Shown here in pieces: positions 52,840 to 64,000 of a DNA stretch of 64,000 nucleotides (position 1 is its first letter; every line of letters starts with the position of its first letter). Under the pieces are notes generated by a model that worked only from the letters and a program-made list of their open reading frames with translations, was not told the origin of the DNA and did no database searches. Source of the stretch: Asterias rubens (lineage: Eukaryota; Echinodermata; Asteroidea; Forcipulatida; Asteriidae); NCBI RefSeq assembly GCF_902459465.1, contig NC_047062.1, positions 15,569,994-15,633,993 on the forward strand. The letters run 5' to 3'. The position numbers and the translations under genes were made by a program.

Positions 52840-53038
52840 TGGGCCCCATTAATTTCATAGAGCTGCTAAAGCAGAAAATATAGCTTATCATTTATCTGCT
52901 AAGCACAATTAAGCAGTATACCAGTTACATTTTGTACATGTAAAATGGTGTTTTAGCTGGTAACCTTACTATGGTAAGCATAATTTTGTCGTGCTTAGCA
53001 ACTTTTTATGCTTATGCAGCTCTATGAAATTGGGCTCC
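52840..53038. mobile_element. Foldback element, 'gctaagca' family
   Basis: Left tttcatagagctgctaaagc and right gcagctctatgaaattgggc are inverted; inside, ctgctaagcacaa and tcgtgcttagcaac also invert. A diverged copy is at 59070-59238 and fragments are at 3150 and 36120. Confidence 0.75.
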
Positions 53039-53275
53039 TCCGGAGTTTCCACATCATACAGTAAGGCCCCATCATTGTCCAGTTTGTTTCAGTTTGAACA
53101 TATAGGGATTATCTGGCTGTAAACTTGACAGTTTTTCTTCAGTTGATGACAGTCCAAAAAGCAGTGGAGCTTTGCTTGGTGTGAAAATAAGAAGTAACTT
53201 GTAAAACACTTGGAGAGTTGGCTCGAGAAAGAGTTATACATTATCCATAATGTCACTTGAACTTTGGGGTAGATA

Positions 53276-53665
53276 TTCAGCTGTTCAGTCCAAAAAGTGG
53301 TGGTTGTATCCTCACAACACTCCTAATGTCACTTGAATGGTTGTTTAACTTGTAAAAAAAGTCTCATCGAGCTTGAACTGGCAGTCCTTCAGCTGGTTGC
53401 AATCAGTCCAAAAAGTGTTGATATGCCTCAAAGAATTGGGTGTATGAAATCTCCAAATCATCATCTCAGATCTTCAGCTGCTCAGTCCAAAAAGTGGTGG
53501 TTACCTCACATTCACAACACTCCTAATGTCATTTGAACAGTAGAACTTGTAGTAGAGAGTCATCGAGCTTGAACTGGCTCAGTCCTTCAGCTGGTGGCAC
53601 TCAGTCCAAAAAGTGTTAATTAGCCTCAATGTTGGGTGTTTGTCATCTCCAAGGCCATCAACTCT
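53276..53665. repeat. ~197-bp tandem duplication, third diverged copy at 54235
   Basis: Units begin ttcagctgttcagtccaaaa (53276) and ttcagctgctcagtccaaaa (53473). Both share aacactcctaatgtca, catcgagcttgaactggc, tcagctggt and cagtccaaaaagtgtt. 54235-54420 carries a weaker version (agtccaaaaagtgttggttt; ctcagctggtggtatacaca). Function unknown. Confidence 0.75.
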
Positions 53666-55045
53666 ATCTGTTGGAGAAAATGAATGATTTTTCTAAGGTT
53701 AATTTTTATAAACTATTTCAATACAAGTATCCTTGTTTTGGGAAAAGTCAAGTCTCCTCCATAGTCTCCAAGTTTTTAAATAAACCATAAACATATAGCT
53801 CCAATATCAGTTTCAACTCCTTGAACATGCAAACACAACTTGCATGACTCAACATTTCAGGTTTTGTTGAAAAGGGAAATTCTCACAAAAACTCTTATTT
53901 AAAAACTAGTTAATGGCCTGATGTTGCAACCCTAGCAGAGTCTTTCTCAAAGGCTTTGCTCTGGTCCAAACATCAGGCCATTCTCAGTCATGATGGTTGG
54001 TCAGCTGTTTGGAACAGCTAATTCTATTTTCTTATCTCTTATTTTAATGAGGTTTTCCACCTATAGTTGTATGGTGTGTTGATTACAAACTAAAGGATGC
54101 GATTGAATGTATTCTTGAATATCGAATACAAACCTTCAAACATCAACTCAATTGCCAAATTTGTGGGTCAAACTTTCTTTTAAGAAAGATTTAGAACAAG
54201 TTTGTATCACACTTCAAACTTACCAAGTGGTCTGTCGTTGACTCTTTACACCAGTCCAAAAAGTGTTGGTTTGCCTCAACACCGCTACATTGAACGGTTG
54301 AACTTGCAGCAGAGCACCATCTAGCTTGACAGTCCTTCCCTCAGCTGGTGGTATACACAGTCCACAGCACAGCATACCGAGTGTAGTCTTTGGGTATATC
54401 TCCAATGTCATCTTCACAATCTTTGGATGAAAAATAATAATATACAGTTTTCAAAGATTTTTTTTTTATACAAGTATCAGTAGGTCTATAAAATATAAGT
54501 TTAAATGCTCGCTTGGCAAGAAAAATCTCCCTGGCCTCATCATTTCTTCGTTTTAAACATGCACGCAAAACAAGACTCAACATTCCAGGTTTCCTTGAGC
54601 TGTCTGTATTAAAAAAAAAACCTTTTCTGACAATCTTGACCTCCTCTTTAATGAAGTTTTCCCACATTGATGTGTTTATTGCAAAGGGTTGGGAATGAAT
54701 CTTTCAGGTAAATGATTTGGAATCTTCAAAAGTTGTTATTCTGAAAAAGTCCCCCCTTTGTAATTTGGGGGGATGAAGCTTTATCTCTCCAAACGAAAGT
54801 TTCAAAATATTGTCTTAAAACCTGCCACAAGGTCTTGGGGAGTCTGTTGCTGACTCTTTGCACCTGTATCCGCCAGCGCTGCTCATCCAAACGGGTCCAG
54901 AAATGTTGTAGTTGCCACTCCCCGATCCGGCTCCAGCGATGCCCATTCAAACAGGTCCAGGTTGTAGTCACCATTACACAAGAGATGGATCATAACTGGG
55001 GAAAATATATTTACAAATATTTACGATTGTAAAAATGATTTCAAA

Positions 55046-55168
55046 TTTTATGGATTTGTCAAACACCAAAAGGTTACGGGGTCCATCATGATGGACCCAA
55101 TATTCTTTTGGTGTTTGACAAATCCATAAAATCGCCAAGGTATAAAGCAACTGATGCATCAGTTGCTC
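55046..55168. repeat. Nested and adjacent perfect palindromes
   Basis: 27-bp arms 55046-55072 and 55105-55131 (tttatggatttgtcaaacac...) enclose a second perfect palindrome gggtccatcatgatggaccc (55078-55097). Next to it lies agcaactgatgcatcagttg with ct (55146-55167). Confidence 0.9.
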
Positions 55169-57980
55169 TACCTTGACAATTAGCTGGTGGTTCATGCTTT
55201 CTGTTGTATAACCTCAAATGACACCATAGTATTTTGACTGCTGGTTAAAAATACTATAAATAAGGAGGTTCAAAATGTGATTTCTGTTTTCCTTTTGCAT
55301 TTTTCGATTTTCGTTCTAAAGTAGGCCCTAATCAATCAATAAACTGATGTAGATTTGTTTGCGATCAAAATTTTTTAATCGAGTGCCATTAAAAATGAAG
55401 TTTCCTCATTATCAGTAGCTGGTAACTTTATAACCCGATACATTACCAAATCCTCTGCATGAATCCAGTTCCTGCTGGGTGCATGTTCTCAGCTCAGTGA
55501 AAGCCTCAGCACACATACTACTTCATCATCTTCAAGACGGAAACCAGATCTAATCTTTGGAATTGACCATTTTCTTCTAGAAGATTACCCTTTTTGGGGT
55601 CACATTTTAATTACTTGATTTTGGCTTATTAATATAAGGCAAAATCAAGTTCACCCAACACATTACCTGAGGAAATCCCAATACTTTACCAAACCGATGT
55701 TATCTACGGTGTCCCAGAGCTGACATCTGTTAACAAATGCTTGCCACAACATCCATTAACTTGGCAACAGGCTGTGGAAAACAAAAGAAATGTATCAGTT
55801 AGTCTTAGTAGGAAATTAGTCGTAGATCCCACATCTGAGGAAATAACTTTTTTTCTCCACAGAATCTGTGCAGAAAAAAATGAAGGCTTTGGAGGAAAGA
55901 GTTGTTAATATTCATTCACACTTTCCATAGAGTAAGGACAGACTCTGTCCTTGCTCTATATGCCTTTACCCAATACTTATACCTGATACTTTGCTCTAAT
56001 CCATTCTTTGCTCCAAACTGCCGACCTCACTGATCTCCAGTCACTCAGGGCCATCACAGGGGGAGTCTTCGTCTTCTACTCAAGCTCTGTGTTTACTGAT
56101 GACAGCGTAGTTCTTAGATTTGGTTCAAGAAATTATCTTTTATTTGTTTATAGGATCTTGTTTTTACTGTCCTTGTATGTATTGTGTCACCGCAAAATAA
56201 GAAATGAGATTGAGCATCTTGAAACAAGACTAAGTACTACGCTAGTCATCACACTTTATACCTTACCTCCTGTTGAGAAATTATGAAGTTAGTCTTATTT
56301 CTAGGCCAACACTATTGGTGTTCTAAATTAGGGAGTTAGTATTATCTCTAGGCCAACACTATTGGTGTTCTTAGCATACTGCCTCACCATTTTGTTTATA
56401 CTCACCCGGAATGGATGCACTACTGACGGGTTTCCCCCCTGCACAATCATGTCTTCTTTTCATCCTGTTCTTGACTGTCACCAGCTTCAGGGTTTTTTAT
56501 TTTGTACTTTTTTCGTATTCGCTTTGTCCTGCTGGGTAGCAGCGCTCAGAAATAAGCATTTTAGTTAATTGCAATGACCCATGCGAGCTGCGCCTCAGTA
56601 ACTATAGCTTTGTAAAAGCTTGTGTTTGCTATAAGTTTGTCTCCCAATTCTTTTGTTTGATGAACTTTGATCTAAATGATTCAGAGTATTACAGCTATTT
56701 TATTTAGTATTTTATCTTCTTTTTGTATTTTAGTTGAATATGTCAACATTTTAGGACTGATGTCATGCTGATATTAGGAATATGTAAGTATTTCATTTAG
56801 CTGGTCTAAGTGATATTACTTACTCTTCCTAAATCAGACATTAACCATCCATTGAGCTATGTTTTTTTAATTTTATTTTTTTATTATATTAATTTTTTTA
56901 GTTTAACAACCTTTTTAGATTCCTTTCATTGAGAATAATGAAATGCACATCAGGAATTGTAAATATTCATTTAGCTGTTCTAAAGGATCTATTTACTCCT
57001 CCTAAATCAAACATTATCATCAAATCAATGGGGATTGGACTGAAATAAAATTGGACTGAAACAACATTGGTCTGGAATAATATTGGACTTTATGATGATA
57101 ACTTCTAAATAACTGATCAATTTTGATGATGTGATGGGTTAAAGTTTTATGCCCAACACACAATACACTTTGTAGTAAAGAGGACTAAAGTGCATGATTT
57201 GCTTTTTAAGTTGATGAAGAAAAATAGCTTTATTTTTTTGAAGAAAATTACTTTTTACTAATACTTATTGAAATTACTGAAATAAGGTTTTAGTTGGATT
57301 TGTACCCACTTTATTTGAACAGTGTTTGGAATTTTAAATCATGACACTTGTAAATAAACATGACAACTGATGACTTGAAGTTTCAACCCTCACAGAAATT
57401 TCCAGTAAGACTAGTCTCCTAATTAAAAGCATCACTGGCTTCGACCAATATGCAAATTAAGAAATGCCAAGAAACTATGAAGTCACCTTGAAAGCTGCAC
57501 AAGTATTTAAGGACAACATCAACGAACATTGGGGAAGGGGCGGTACGAGGGGTGGGACTCTGCAAGAGAACGGGTTAGATCCTCTTACACTTCGGAGTCT
57601 TCGTCTTGTCTTGATCTTGATTTAGGACAACTTGCGTTATCCGACCTCCACTATTGCGCTTAACCAGTAGAGAACTTTCTTTTCTTTTGAGAACCATCAA
57701 AACCCACAAGAGAATTTCTATGTGCATTCAATTCAATGCAATTATTTATCAATCATGTGTATAAACACATCAAATTTTGTTTTCCAATGAAAAAGTCTAT
57801 CAACTTAAACATTGAAAACTAAAAAAAATTGCAATGCGTCTTCATAATTCTTCCTAGATTATGTTTGCTGCCATTTGAGAGATAAAAAGCAATTAAGGCT
57901 TTTAGAAGGACAAAGGGCAGCATTTAGGTTCAAAAGTGAACTTAAAAAGTGGAGGTCGGATGGTGCCAAGTTTTCCTTAC

Positions 57981-58078
57981 CTGAATCCGGCGATGACTCC
58001 GGCGACGACTCCAACATACGTCCACAAACCACACATCCATAGATCTTCAAGTCCCATCTGGCACAAAGATAGGAGCAC
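57981..58078 (-). other. Candidate minus-strand internal exon, unknown
   Basis: 98 bases flanked by a good acceptor (ttcttgttcag before 58078) and donor (CAG/gtaagg after 57981). Two frames are open: one reads CARWDLKIYGCVVCGRM then LESSPESSPDS, the other is hydrophobic (WTYVGVVAGVIAGF). A possible next acceptor (ctcttgcag) lies at 57560. Neither frame is recognised; it may be non-coding. Confidence 0.3.
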
Positions 58079-58616
58079 CTGAACAAGAACAAGTATAAAA
58101 CAATTAGACACTGCTCTAGAATTGCAAAGGATTTATTCCCTCAAAACACTAGGCCTATCCTCGAAATAATAAAAGAAAGTACCATTTCACGGAGTGAAAT
58201 AGTAGGCTATGGGTATGAAATATTATTACTGTTTACAGAACCATTTTTTTTTTTTTCCCACGGAGGAATTTTTTTTATTCATTAACAGCAAACATTAACA
58301 GCAAAAAATAAATAAACAAAATACAAAATACGATGTTAACCTTGAACCAATAGTTTGAAAGAGTCCCATTTTTTGTGAATATTAACAGTGGAACCAGAAC
58401 CATTTATGCTATAGTTGATTGACAGTTACAAGATTGCCATAAAACCAAGCCAGATAATTGTTTGGATGTTTGTTTTTCTTCCTACTTTATTTGTGTTGGC
58501 AAGCATTACATACAAAGTGTGGCCCACACGTCCACTAGGTGTTATTTACAGTCATAGGATTTTCCTTAAGTGCCGTTAGACTAAAATGACTTTTAGTTTG
58601 TTTTTACTGATGGGAC

Positions 58617-58642
58617 GGGGGGGGGGGGGGGGGGGGGGGGGG
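58617..58642 (+). repeat. Poly-G run
   Basis: An uninterrupted run of about 26 G. Length is uncertain because such runs are read poorly; the minus strand poly-C yields false proline frames. Confidence 0.8.
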
Positions 58643-59069
58643 TATATATACAATTAAAGTTTTATTGTATAGTTTCGAGTAAAGTGAAAAAGAAAAGCCT
58701 AGTATTGGATGGTAATATTCATTCTTAAAGTTTTTCTGGTATACAACCAAAGAAAATGTAAAACAATTCAAAATTACTGGCGATCCCAAAAAATAAAAAA
58801 TTTTGGGACACATTTTCAGTTTGATATACTTGTCCTATGAGGGCCTACCTCTTTCTGCAAACTATCATGAAACAGTGCCACAGTGCCTCTTGAGAAGCTT
58901 GGCTGGATGGGAGCTCGCTGCTGGCTGCTGCCTGCTGGGTCCCCCTCAAGTTGTTCCCCTCTGTCTTACAGCTGCCTCGCCCTCACTCATTCCTCGTCTC
59001 AGTCAATGCTATACTAAGGGAATAAAAAAGGGATAATTGAGTTTAAACTGACCCCCAAAAGGAAAAGGG

Positions 59070-59238
59070 TCCAATTCCATAGAGCTGCTTAAGCAGAAAC
59101 AAATTGCTTGACACATTTCTGCTTATATAGCAGAATGAGCAGGATTGTACATGAAACATGGTAGTTTGGCTGGTATACTTTTTCTGGTAAGCATATTTTC
59201 GTTGTGCTCAGCAGCTTTTGGAGCTTTCTTGGGCCCAG
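59070..59238. mobile_element. Foldback element, diverged 'gctaagca' copy
   Basis: ttccatagagctgcttaagc at the left, tgtgctcagcagcttttgga at the right, ggtagtttggctggtatact inside; related to 52840-53038. Confidence 0.6.
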
Positions 59239-59267
59239 GTAAAACAATAGGGGAAAACAAGTTTTGT

Positions 59268-59505
59268 TACCTGTACACGAATGTCATGACCCGCCCACCC
59301 CCCCCCCCCCCCACAAAAAACCCCAACCCATTATCAACCAATGACCATGCGTTACTTGTACACGAACGTCATGACCCGCCCCCCCCCCCCACAAAAAACC
59401 CCAACCCATTATCAACCAATGACCATGCGTTACTTGTACACGAACGTCATGACCCGCCCACCCCCCACAAAAACCCCAACCCATTATCAACCAATGACCA
59501 TGCCT
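59268..59505 (+). repeat. ~80-bp minisatellite, 3 copies with variable poly-C
   Basis: Each unit: ttacttgtacacgaacgtca, then tgacccgccc with a C-run of changing length, then aaccccaacccattatcaac and caatgaccatgc. Unit starts are near 59268, 59352 and 59430; the C-run shortens from copy 1 to copy 3. Reading frames across it are artefacts. Confidence 0.85.
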
Positions 59506-60429
59506 ATAGGGCCTACATGGACTAATTTTATTGTAACTAAAAACAACGGTGGTTTCGCTGTGATTGATTGAAGTTAGGTTAAAAAATACAGCAAGAACAT
59601 GGATAAAAGACAACGAATAAAATAAACCAAAATAGAACACAAGATAAAACAAAATTATCCAAGGATAGCCCCAAAAGCCAATAACTTAGACCTATTTGGC
59701 ATTTGCAATGCCGAACCCATAATTTTAGTTTTTTTTTATGCAATTGTGTTCCCAAACCTTACCTGAACGAAATGTCGAATTGCCTCGATGTGTTCAGCGT
59801 CGGTCTTTAAATTTTACACGAGGCTTCAGCGAATTTACGAGCTCTCTTCATGAAACTGAGAACACCGTAAAGTTTATTTTGTTTGAAAAGTCTGTAGTCA
59901 GAACTAGACAATCGCGTGGAATTCACGATTTATTGAAGGGCTGAACAGTGAATTGTCACATGTTGAACACTGCAGTTTTTAGTCACAAATTTCAGACCAC
60001 GTGACAAACAAAAATGCACAAGGTTCACAATTCCTGTTGTTGAACTTGAAGGCCAAAATTTATACTAAAAATCCTGGCCAAGCCTTAAAAAGTATCACCA
60101 TTTTAAACGTGCAACAGTTTTGACGAAAATATCTGAATGCACATGACTGGAATAGTGAGAAATTCGACAAATTTTACAAGCAAAGTTCATCAGAAAACGC
60201 GACGTCCAAGACCCTAAGCTGAGCCGAGAGATACGACCATCCTCCAGCGCGACACGTCCAGAAATGGCCGAGCTGTATCGAAATCGGCCAAACGAGGGCT
60301 TCGAAAACTGTGCCCAGGTCTTCTTATTTGCATATCAATGAAGATTATTCACGGAGTGACATTCCTAAGTCCCACCTGTTTTTCAGTTTCTTTCTCTTTT
60401 CTGTTTTATTATTTTGTAGGCAGTGGCAC

Positions 60430-60735
60430 GGAAGGCACTGGACACTAGCATAAAAACTTACTTGACGAGCGAGCAATGGAGAGCTGTTATAATTAGGGAA
60501 CAACAATGCGAGGAACGGCTGGCTCTGAAGTAACGTTTTTTGAGGACGGGATAATTTCGAACTCGCTTAAACCTTTTTTAGGCATTGGAAGCACACACAT
60601 TTCGGTGCTTTTTTCTTCCGATATTCTCTTTGAGTCAAAATGTTCACAGTTTTTTTTTTTTTTTTTTTTTGGCATGGGATACGCCATGATGAGCTGGTAA
60701 ATTACCAATTACCAATGTGTCCAATACATTAATTT
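60430..60735 (+). mobile_element. M1 MITE, diverged plus copy
   Basis: aaggcactggacactagcat at the left and ccaattaccaatgtgtccaa at the right; gcgaggaacggctggctctg with gaagtaacg inside. A T-run of about 21 lies at 60649-60670. Confidence 0.7.
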
Positions 60736-61779
60736 GTAATCCTCCTTTTGGACAGCTGGCCAATAATTTTAATGAGTTCCCCCTTTGATTATTGCCTGAA
60801 CTTTATCAATCATTATTAAAACAACTGTAATGGGGTTACGATGGCGCACTAAATATCAATCGATTCGGAGACGTTCATTTGACAGTCTTTAAAAATCGAG
60901 TCATGATGTGACTATTGCTTTTTTAGCAAAAATCAAGTCTTTTTTGATGTTTTTCAAAATTATGGACATGGGGGATGGGGCTTCAATTAAGGAGCGGGGT
61001 TTTTTTTTTTTTTTGGGGGGGGGGGCTGCATGTTTGGATAACTCGAGTGTGCTCCCGGGGCGCTTTAAATGGGGCGGGCGCGGCGGCGTGTGAGGAATTC
61101 CGGGAATTTCTGGGGGTATGGGGATCGAGGGCGTAGCCCTGGCTGCCTTACACTTTCGTATTATCCAGTGTACCAGCACAGAGGAAGAGTCCTGTGGATA
61201 GGACGGGGCTTCAAAGAAGGGGTACTGTAAGGAACCTTAGTGTGAGAATTTTTTGGGAGGGTGATAAGAGGGAACTTCTTTTGGTTGAGTGAGGAGATGG
61301 CTTCAAACTGGGGCCCGAGGAGCTGGAGATAGGCCTAGATGATGCCATGGGGCTCCTCACACGGTGCGGCGGCATTGCTCGATTGGGTGTTGAGTAAGAT
61401 TATCAGTCAAACACATCTAATTGGTATAGTATATTGCTCGTAAACTGTTTCTGTCAAGCAATATGTCTCTGAATAATGTGCCCAAAAGCTCAGAGAAGTT
61501 GAGCATCCACTGCTGGTTTTTTACAGTGACCCGCTCTCAACAGCCATGCCCATCATTTGCGCACAGCCACGCCCATCTTTTGCGGACAGCGCTCTGCACT
61601 TCTGCTGTAGCGCCCTCCATCGGTGTCACAAGACACATGCTGAAAACGACGTCTGCTAACAATAAAATAAAAACAGCAGATGGCAGGATGGCAATGAAAA
61701 TGAAATCTCTCTTTTTAGCGCTGGCTAGCTGGTGAAAAGTGAAGCTGCTGCTACCTGAGTAGGCGTGATAGTTGTCACC

Positions 61780-64000
61780 ATGTTAATCTGCTGGTGGTTT
61801 ACTCTGTTTGTCGTTGTGTTTGGGGGAAATTGGATGTCTGTATGTTGCAAGAAAAAGAAAGAACTTATTCAGGTGAGTTCAACATAGGGCAGTGTGAGTG
61901 TGTGTAAGCTGGTAGTGGTAAGTAAGTGTATGTGTAATGCACCGCATGAGTGATTGGGTGATCTTGCCGTGAATGTCAACATTTCGAAAATATAAGTACA
62001 GCGCCCCAGTTACTGCCTGGGTCTATGGCTGGTAGTTTTGATACAAATAATGTTCCCTTAATTTAACTAGTGCCAGTATGCTGCCATGTCCATATGTATG
62101 ATGAGTCATATGAGATTGAGAGTGTCGGCGGTATGCCAGGCCAGGGCTACTAGTACTAGTACTAGTGTAGTAGAGTGCTAGACTCACCATGAATGATGAG
62201 TTAAAGAGTGAGACAATCACCCAGCCCGCCCCATACTAGTTGCGGTAACAGAACTTCCTTCCGATGGCCGTCAGGAGGAGGGTTAGTGACACTACAGTTA
62301 TGTAGCATTGCGTGGGGATACTCCCCTAGATTATTAGAACTATAAAGTATGAGGTTTCGTTCTGCATTAAAACCTCATAGTTCTAGTACTAGTAGACCGG
62401 GGGTTCAATGCACACAGTTTAATGACACAAAAAGATACAATTAACTGGCTTTCCTGTCCTGGTTCCGGAGCTTTTTTCACTCAACAAGTCATACTAAATA
62501 CACGAGACAGGAGGCCTATAAAGGCTAAGCCAGAGGACACCCTCTCTGGCGAGCGGGTTTCCGATCAGCTTACAAGGGCCGCCAGCAGTGCTCCGATGGG
62601 GAGGCGTGCTGGCGCCCCCAACCAGTCGATTGGCACCGTCGCTATATACTTCCATGTCACACTCGTCACTAGCCCTGGTACGGTAGGACACTAGTGTCAC
62701 TGCATACAACAGAGCTCAGAGGAGTCCAACTTGTAAAATAATTTTAAAAGCATTAGTGCTTTCATTCATTATGATCGTTACTGAGCACCCTCATGAGTGA
62801 AAAAGTTGTGGTCAGAGTCTCGAAACTAATTTTGTTTTCTCTTTCTTTCTTTTACTTTCACTAGAAATCTTCTCTACAACTTCTGGAGAAAGAATCCAAG
62901 ACTGTTGACGTAAACAGTTGCAAAAGTACACATGCGGATTCCATCACGAAACAGAGGATCAACGACGTGGTAATAACACCTTTGACCATTTACTAAAACT
63001 TCTTTAGAGTTGAAAAAGTCTTGGGTTTGAATCCCACCCAATATGCCTGTGATTTTTTTCCACAGAGCTGGGGAAAGTACCGAGTATACAGTGCTAACAC
63101 TTGGTGTATGTGGGTAAAATCAAAATTGATATTCTTTATCCCCCATCTATTCAAGCTCTAAGCTATTGCCAGAGCAATACTATTCAGACAAGACAGTCTT
63201 AACAATATAATTAAAGGACATCTTTCTGCCAGCATCTATGATGGTCCTATGTGTTGTGTTTTCAATTTTGTTTGCACATTTTTATTCAAACTTTTTTCTG
63301 ATTTATGATTTGTGAGTGGTCTGTGTTTATCTCAGAAATGCTCCACCCCATCACAATTGGCCTCAAAATCTGCCCAACTGTAGTTGGATTTGCTCAACTA
63401 TACAATGCATTTGGTTGCAACTTTAAAACTTTAATTGGGTTCAGCCAATTGTAAGCAAAAGGCTGTCTTGTGAAGGGCCCAGCAATTTACTTTTGAGTAA
63501 TGCTTAAACTTTCCCTCATTATTTCAGGTAGACAAGAGGAGAGCCTGTCTGATCAAATCTCTCAACTCAAACCCTGATAATGGCTGGGCATGGTACGTTT
63601 ACCACTTAGGGTAATGTCTACAGATGCACACTGAGTTATGAAAGCTAGCTATTTAGCAAACAAATACGCAAACCTGTGAAAGAAGATCTGATTGTTTTTT
63701 GCTGATATTTTATGAATATTTTGCAAAAGTTAAATATTTTGATCATGTAAATCACTGTATGAACACTACTGGTAAGTTTATCTAGTTTGTACCCTCCCCA
63801 ATTTCACATCTTCGACTACTTTACTTCAATGAATCTTTCATACTCACGGGGTGTCTCAAATGACAACATCTCCTTTTCCATTTTCTCTGATAGGTCTGAA
63901 CTGGGCACTCTCTATACCCCAAAGAAGGAGAACACAAGGGCAAGCACTTGCTTCAAGCAAGCGGCCAAGCTGACAGGGAAAGTTTCATCATTCATAGACA
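61780..64000 (+). CDS. Unknown gene: N-terminal membrane anchor and TPR-like segment (5' part)
   Basis: Exons 61780-61872, 62865-62969, 63528-63592 and 63894 to beyond the window end join in phases 0, 0, 2. The product starts MLICWWFTLFVVVFGGNWM (hydrophobic anchor, residues 1-20), followed by SVCCKKKKELIQ, so the rest would be cytosolic by the positive-inside rule. A polar stretch (LLEKESKTVDVNSCKS) leads to RRACLIKSLNSNPDNGWAW and SELGTLYTPKKENTRAS with CFKQAAKL, spaced like a TPR helix pair (W, LG, Y, A..F..A positions). I do not recognise the family; a membrane-anchored TPR adaptor is inference. Splice sites are all clean and the start context is accATGt. The 3' part is outside the window. 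Confidence 0.6.
62336..62384. repeat. Interrupted hairpin in intron 1 of the TPR-like gene
   Basis: Right arm aaacctcatagttct (62370-62384) pairs with agaactat plus atgaggttt, split by an inserted aaagt. The flank holds short tandem ctagta words, also seen at 62150. Confidence 0.7.
63015..63150 (+). mobile_element. Partial SINE-B (intron 2 of the TPR-like gene)
   Basis: B box gggtttgaatcccaccca, then atgcctgtgatttttttcca and ccgagtatacagtgctaaca, ending at ttctttatcccccatctatt. The tRNA-like head is missing. Confidence 0.75.

Larger units (their letters stand above)
47319..61779. other. 14.5-kb gene-poor spacer downstream of XDH
   Basis: No convincing protein gene. Contents are listed separately (SINE-A, TIR elements, LINE tail, M2, C-rich tract, palindromes, duplications, minisatellite, M1). 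AT-rich stretches 48430-49030, 51900-52830 and 56570-57500 show nothing I can name. Weakly spliceable exons on the minus strand (57981-58078) and the repeated, less AT-rich segments at 53.1-55.0 kb leave room for a long non-coding transcript. Confidence 0.55.

Noticed and set aside
59145-59525. Proline-rich 126-codon frame
   Set aside because: It is produced by the 80-bp minisatellite and its poly-C runs; the other strand gives equally open frames.
1-64000. CRISPR, operon, phage or toxin-antitoxin system
   Set aside because: Spliced genes, SINEs and LINEs show animal nuclear DNA; no regularly spaced repeats or prokaryotic gene clusters are present.

Overview
The window is animal nuclear DNA: protein-coding genes are split by many GT-AG introns, and introns and spacers are filled with short inverted-repeat elements (MITEs), tRNA-derived SINEs and LINE remains. 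Repeat vocabulary (for example the ends 'ggcagtggacactattgg' and tRNA-like SINEs with 'ggttcgaatccc') together with the deuterostome-like proteins suggest an echinoderm, probably a sea star. That assignment is inference, not something proved by the sequence. There are no operons, CRISPR arrays or bacterial features.

Five genes are supported. (1) 87-1518, minus: PRORSD1-type trans-editing protein, complete in two exons. (2) 4429-8458, plus: SLC46-family major-facilitator transporter, five coding exons, 479 residues. (3) 11688-14654, minus: EAPP (E2F-associated phosphoprotein), four coding exons, 332 residues. (4) 15244-47318, plus: xanthine dehydrogenase (XDH), rebuilt from 32 exons in one open frame of 1331 residues; it occupies half of the window. 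(5) 61780-64000+, plus: the 5' part of an unrecognised gene whose product has an N-terminal membrane anchor and a TPR-like segment; it runs off the right edge. PRORSD1/SLC46 and EAPP/XDH are two divergent pairs (start-to-start gaps about 2.9 kb and 0.59 kb); SLC46 and EAPP converge. No common pathway links these neighbours: the layout looks like ordinary animal synteny.

The XDH introns are a repeat archive. Intron 1 holds two adjoining decayed LINEs whose reverse-transcriptase frames are joined into one 815-codon chimeric frame. Other introns hold at least eight copies or tails of one MITE family, three copies of a second, a roughly 400-bp foldback element, a palindromic inverted SINE pair bounded by a 15-bp target duplication, and several LINE 3' tails, some lying within tens of bases of splice sites. 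Despite this load every exon keeps phase and splice signals, so the gene appears intact.

From 47.3 to 61.8 kb I find no convincing protein gene: it holds MITEs, a LINE tail, C-rich low-complexity DNA, a 197-bp duplication, nested palindromes, a spliceable-looking minus-strand exon of unknown meaning (57981-58078) and an 83-bp minisatellite. I did not find a clearly new multi-gene system. The best candidates for a second look are the unknown TPR/anchor gene at the right end, the inverted SINE dimer, the XDH pocket substitution, hammerhead-like motifs in presumed Penelope-like remnants, and the clustered perfect palindromes.
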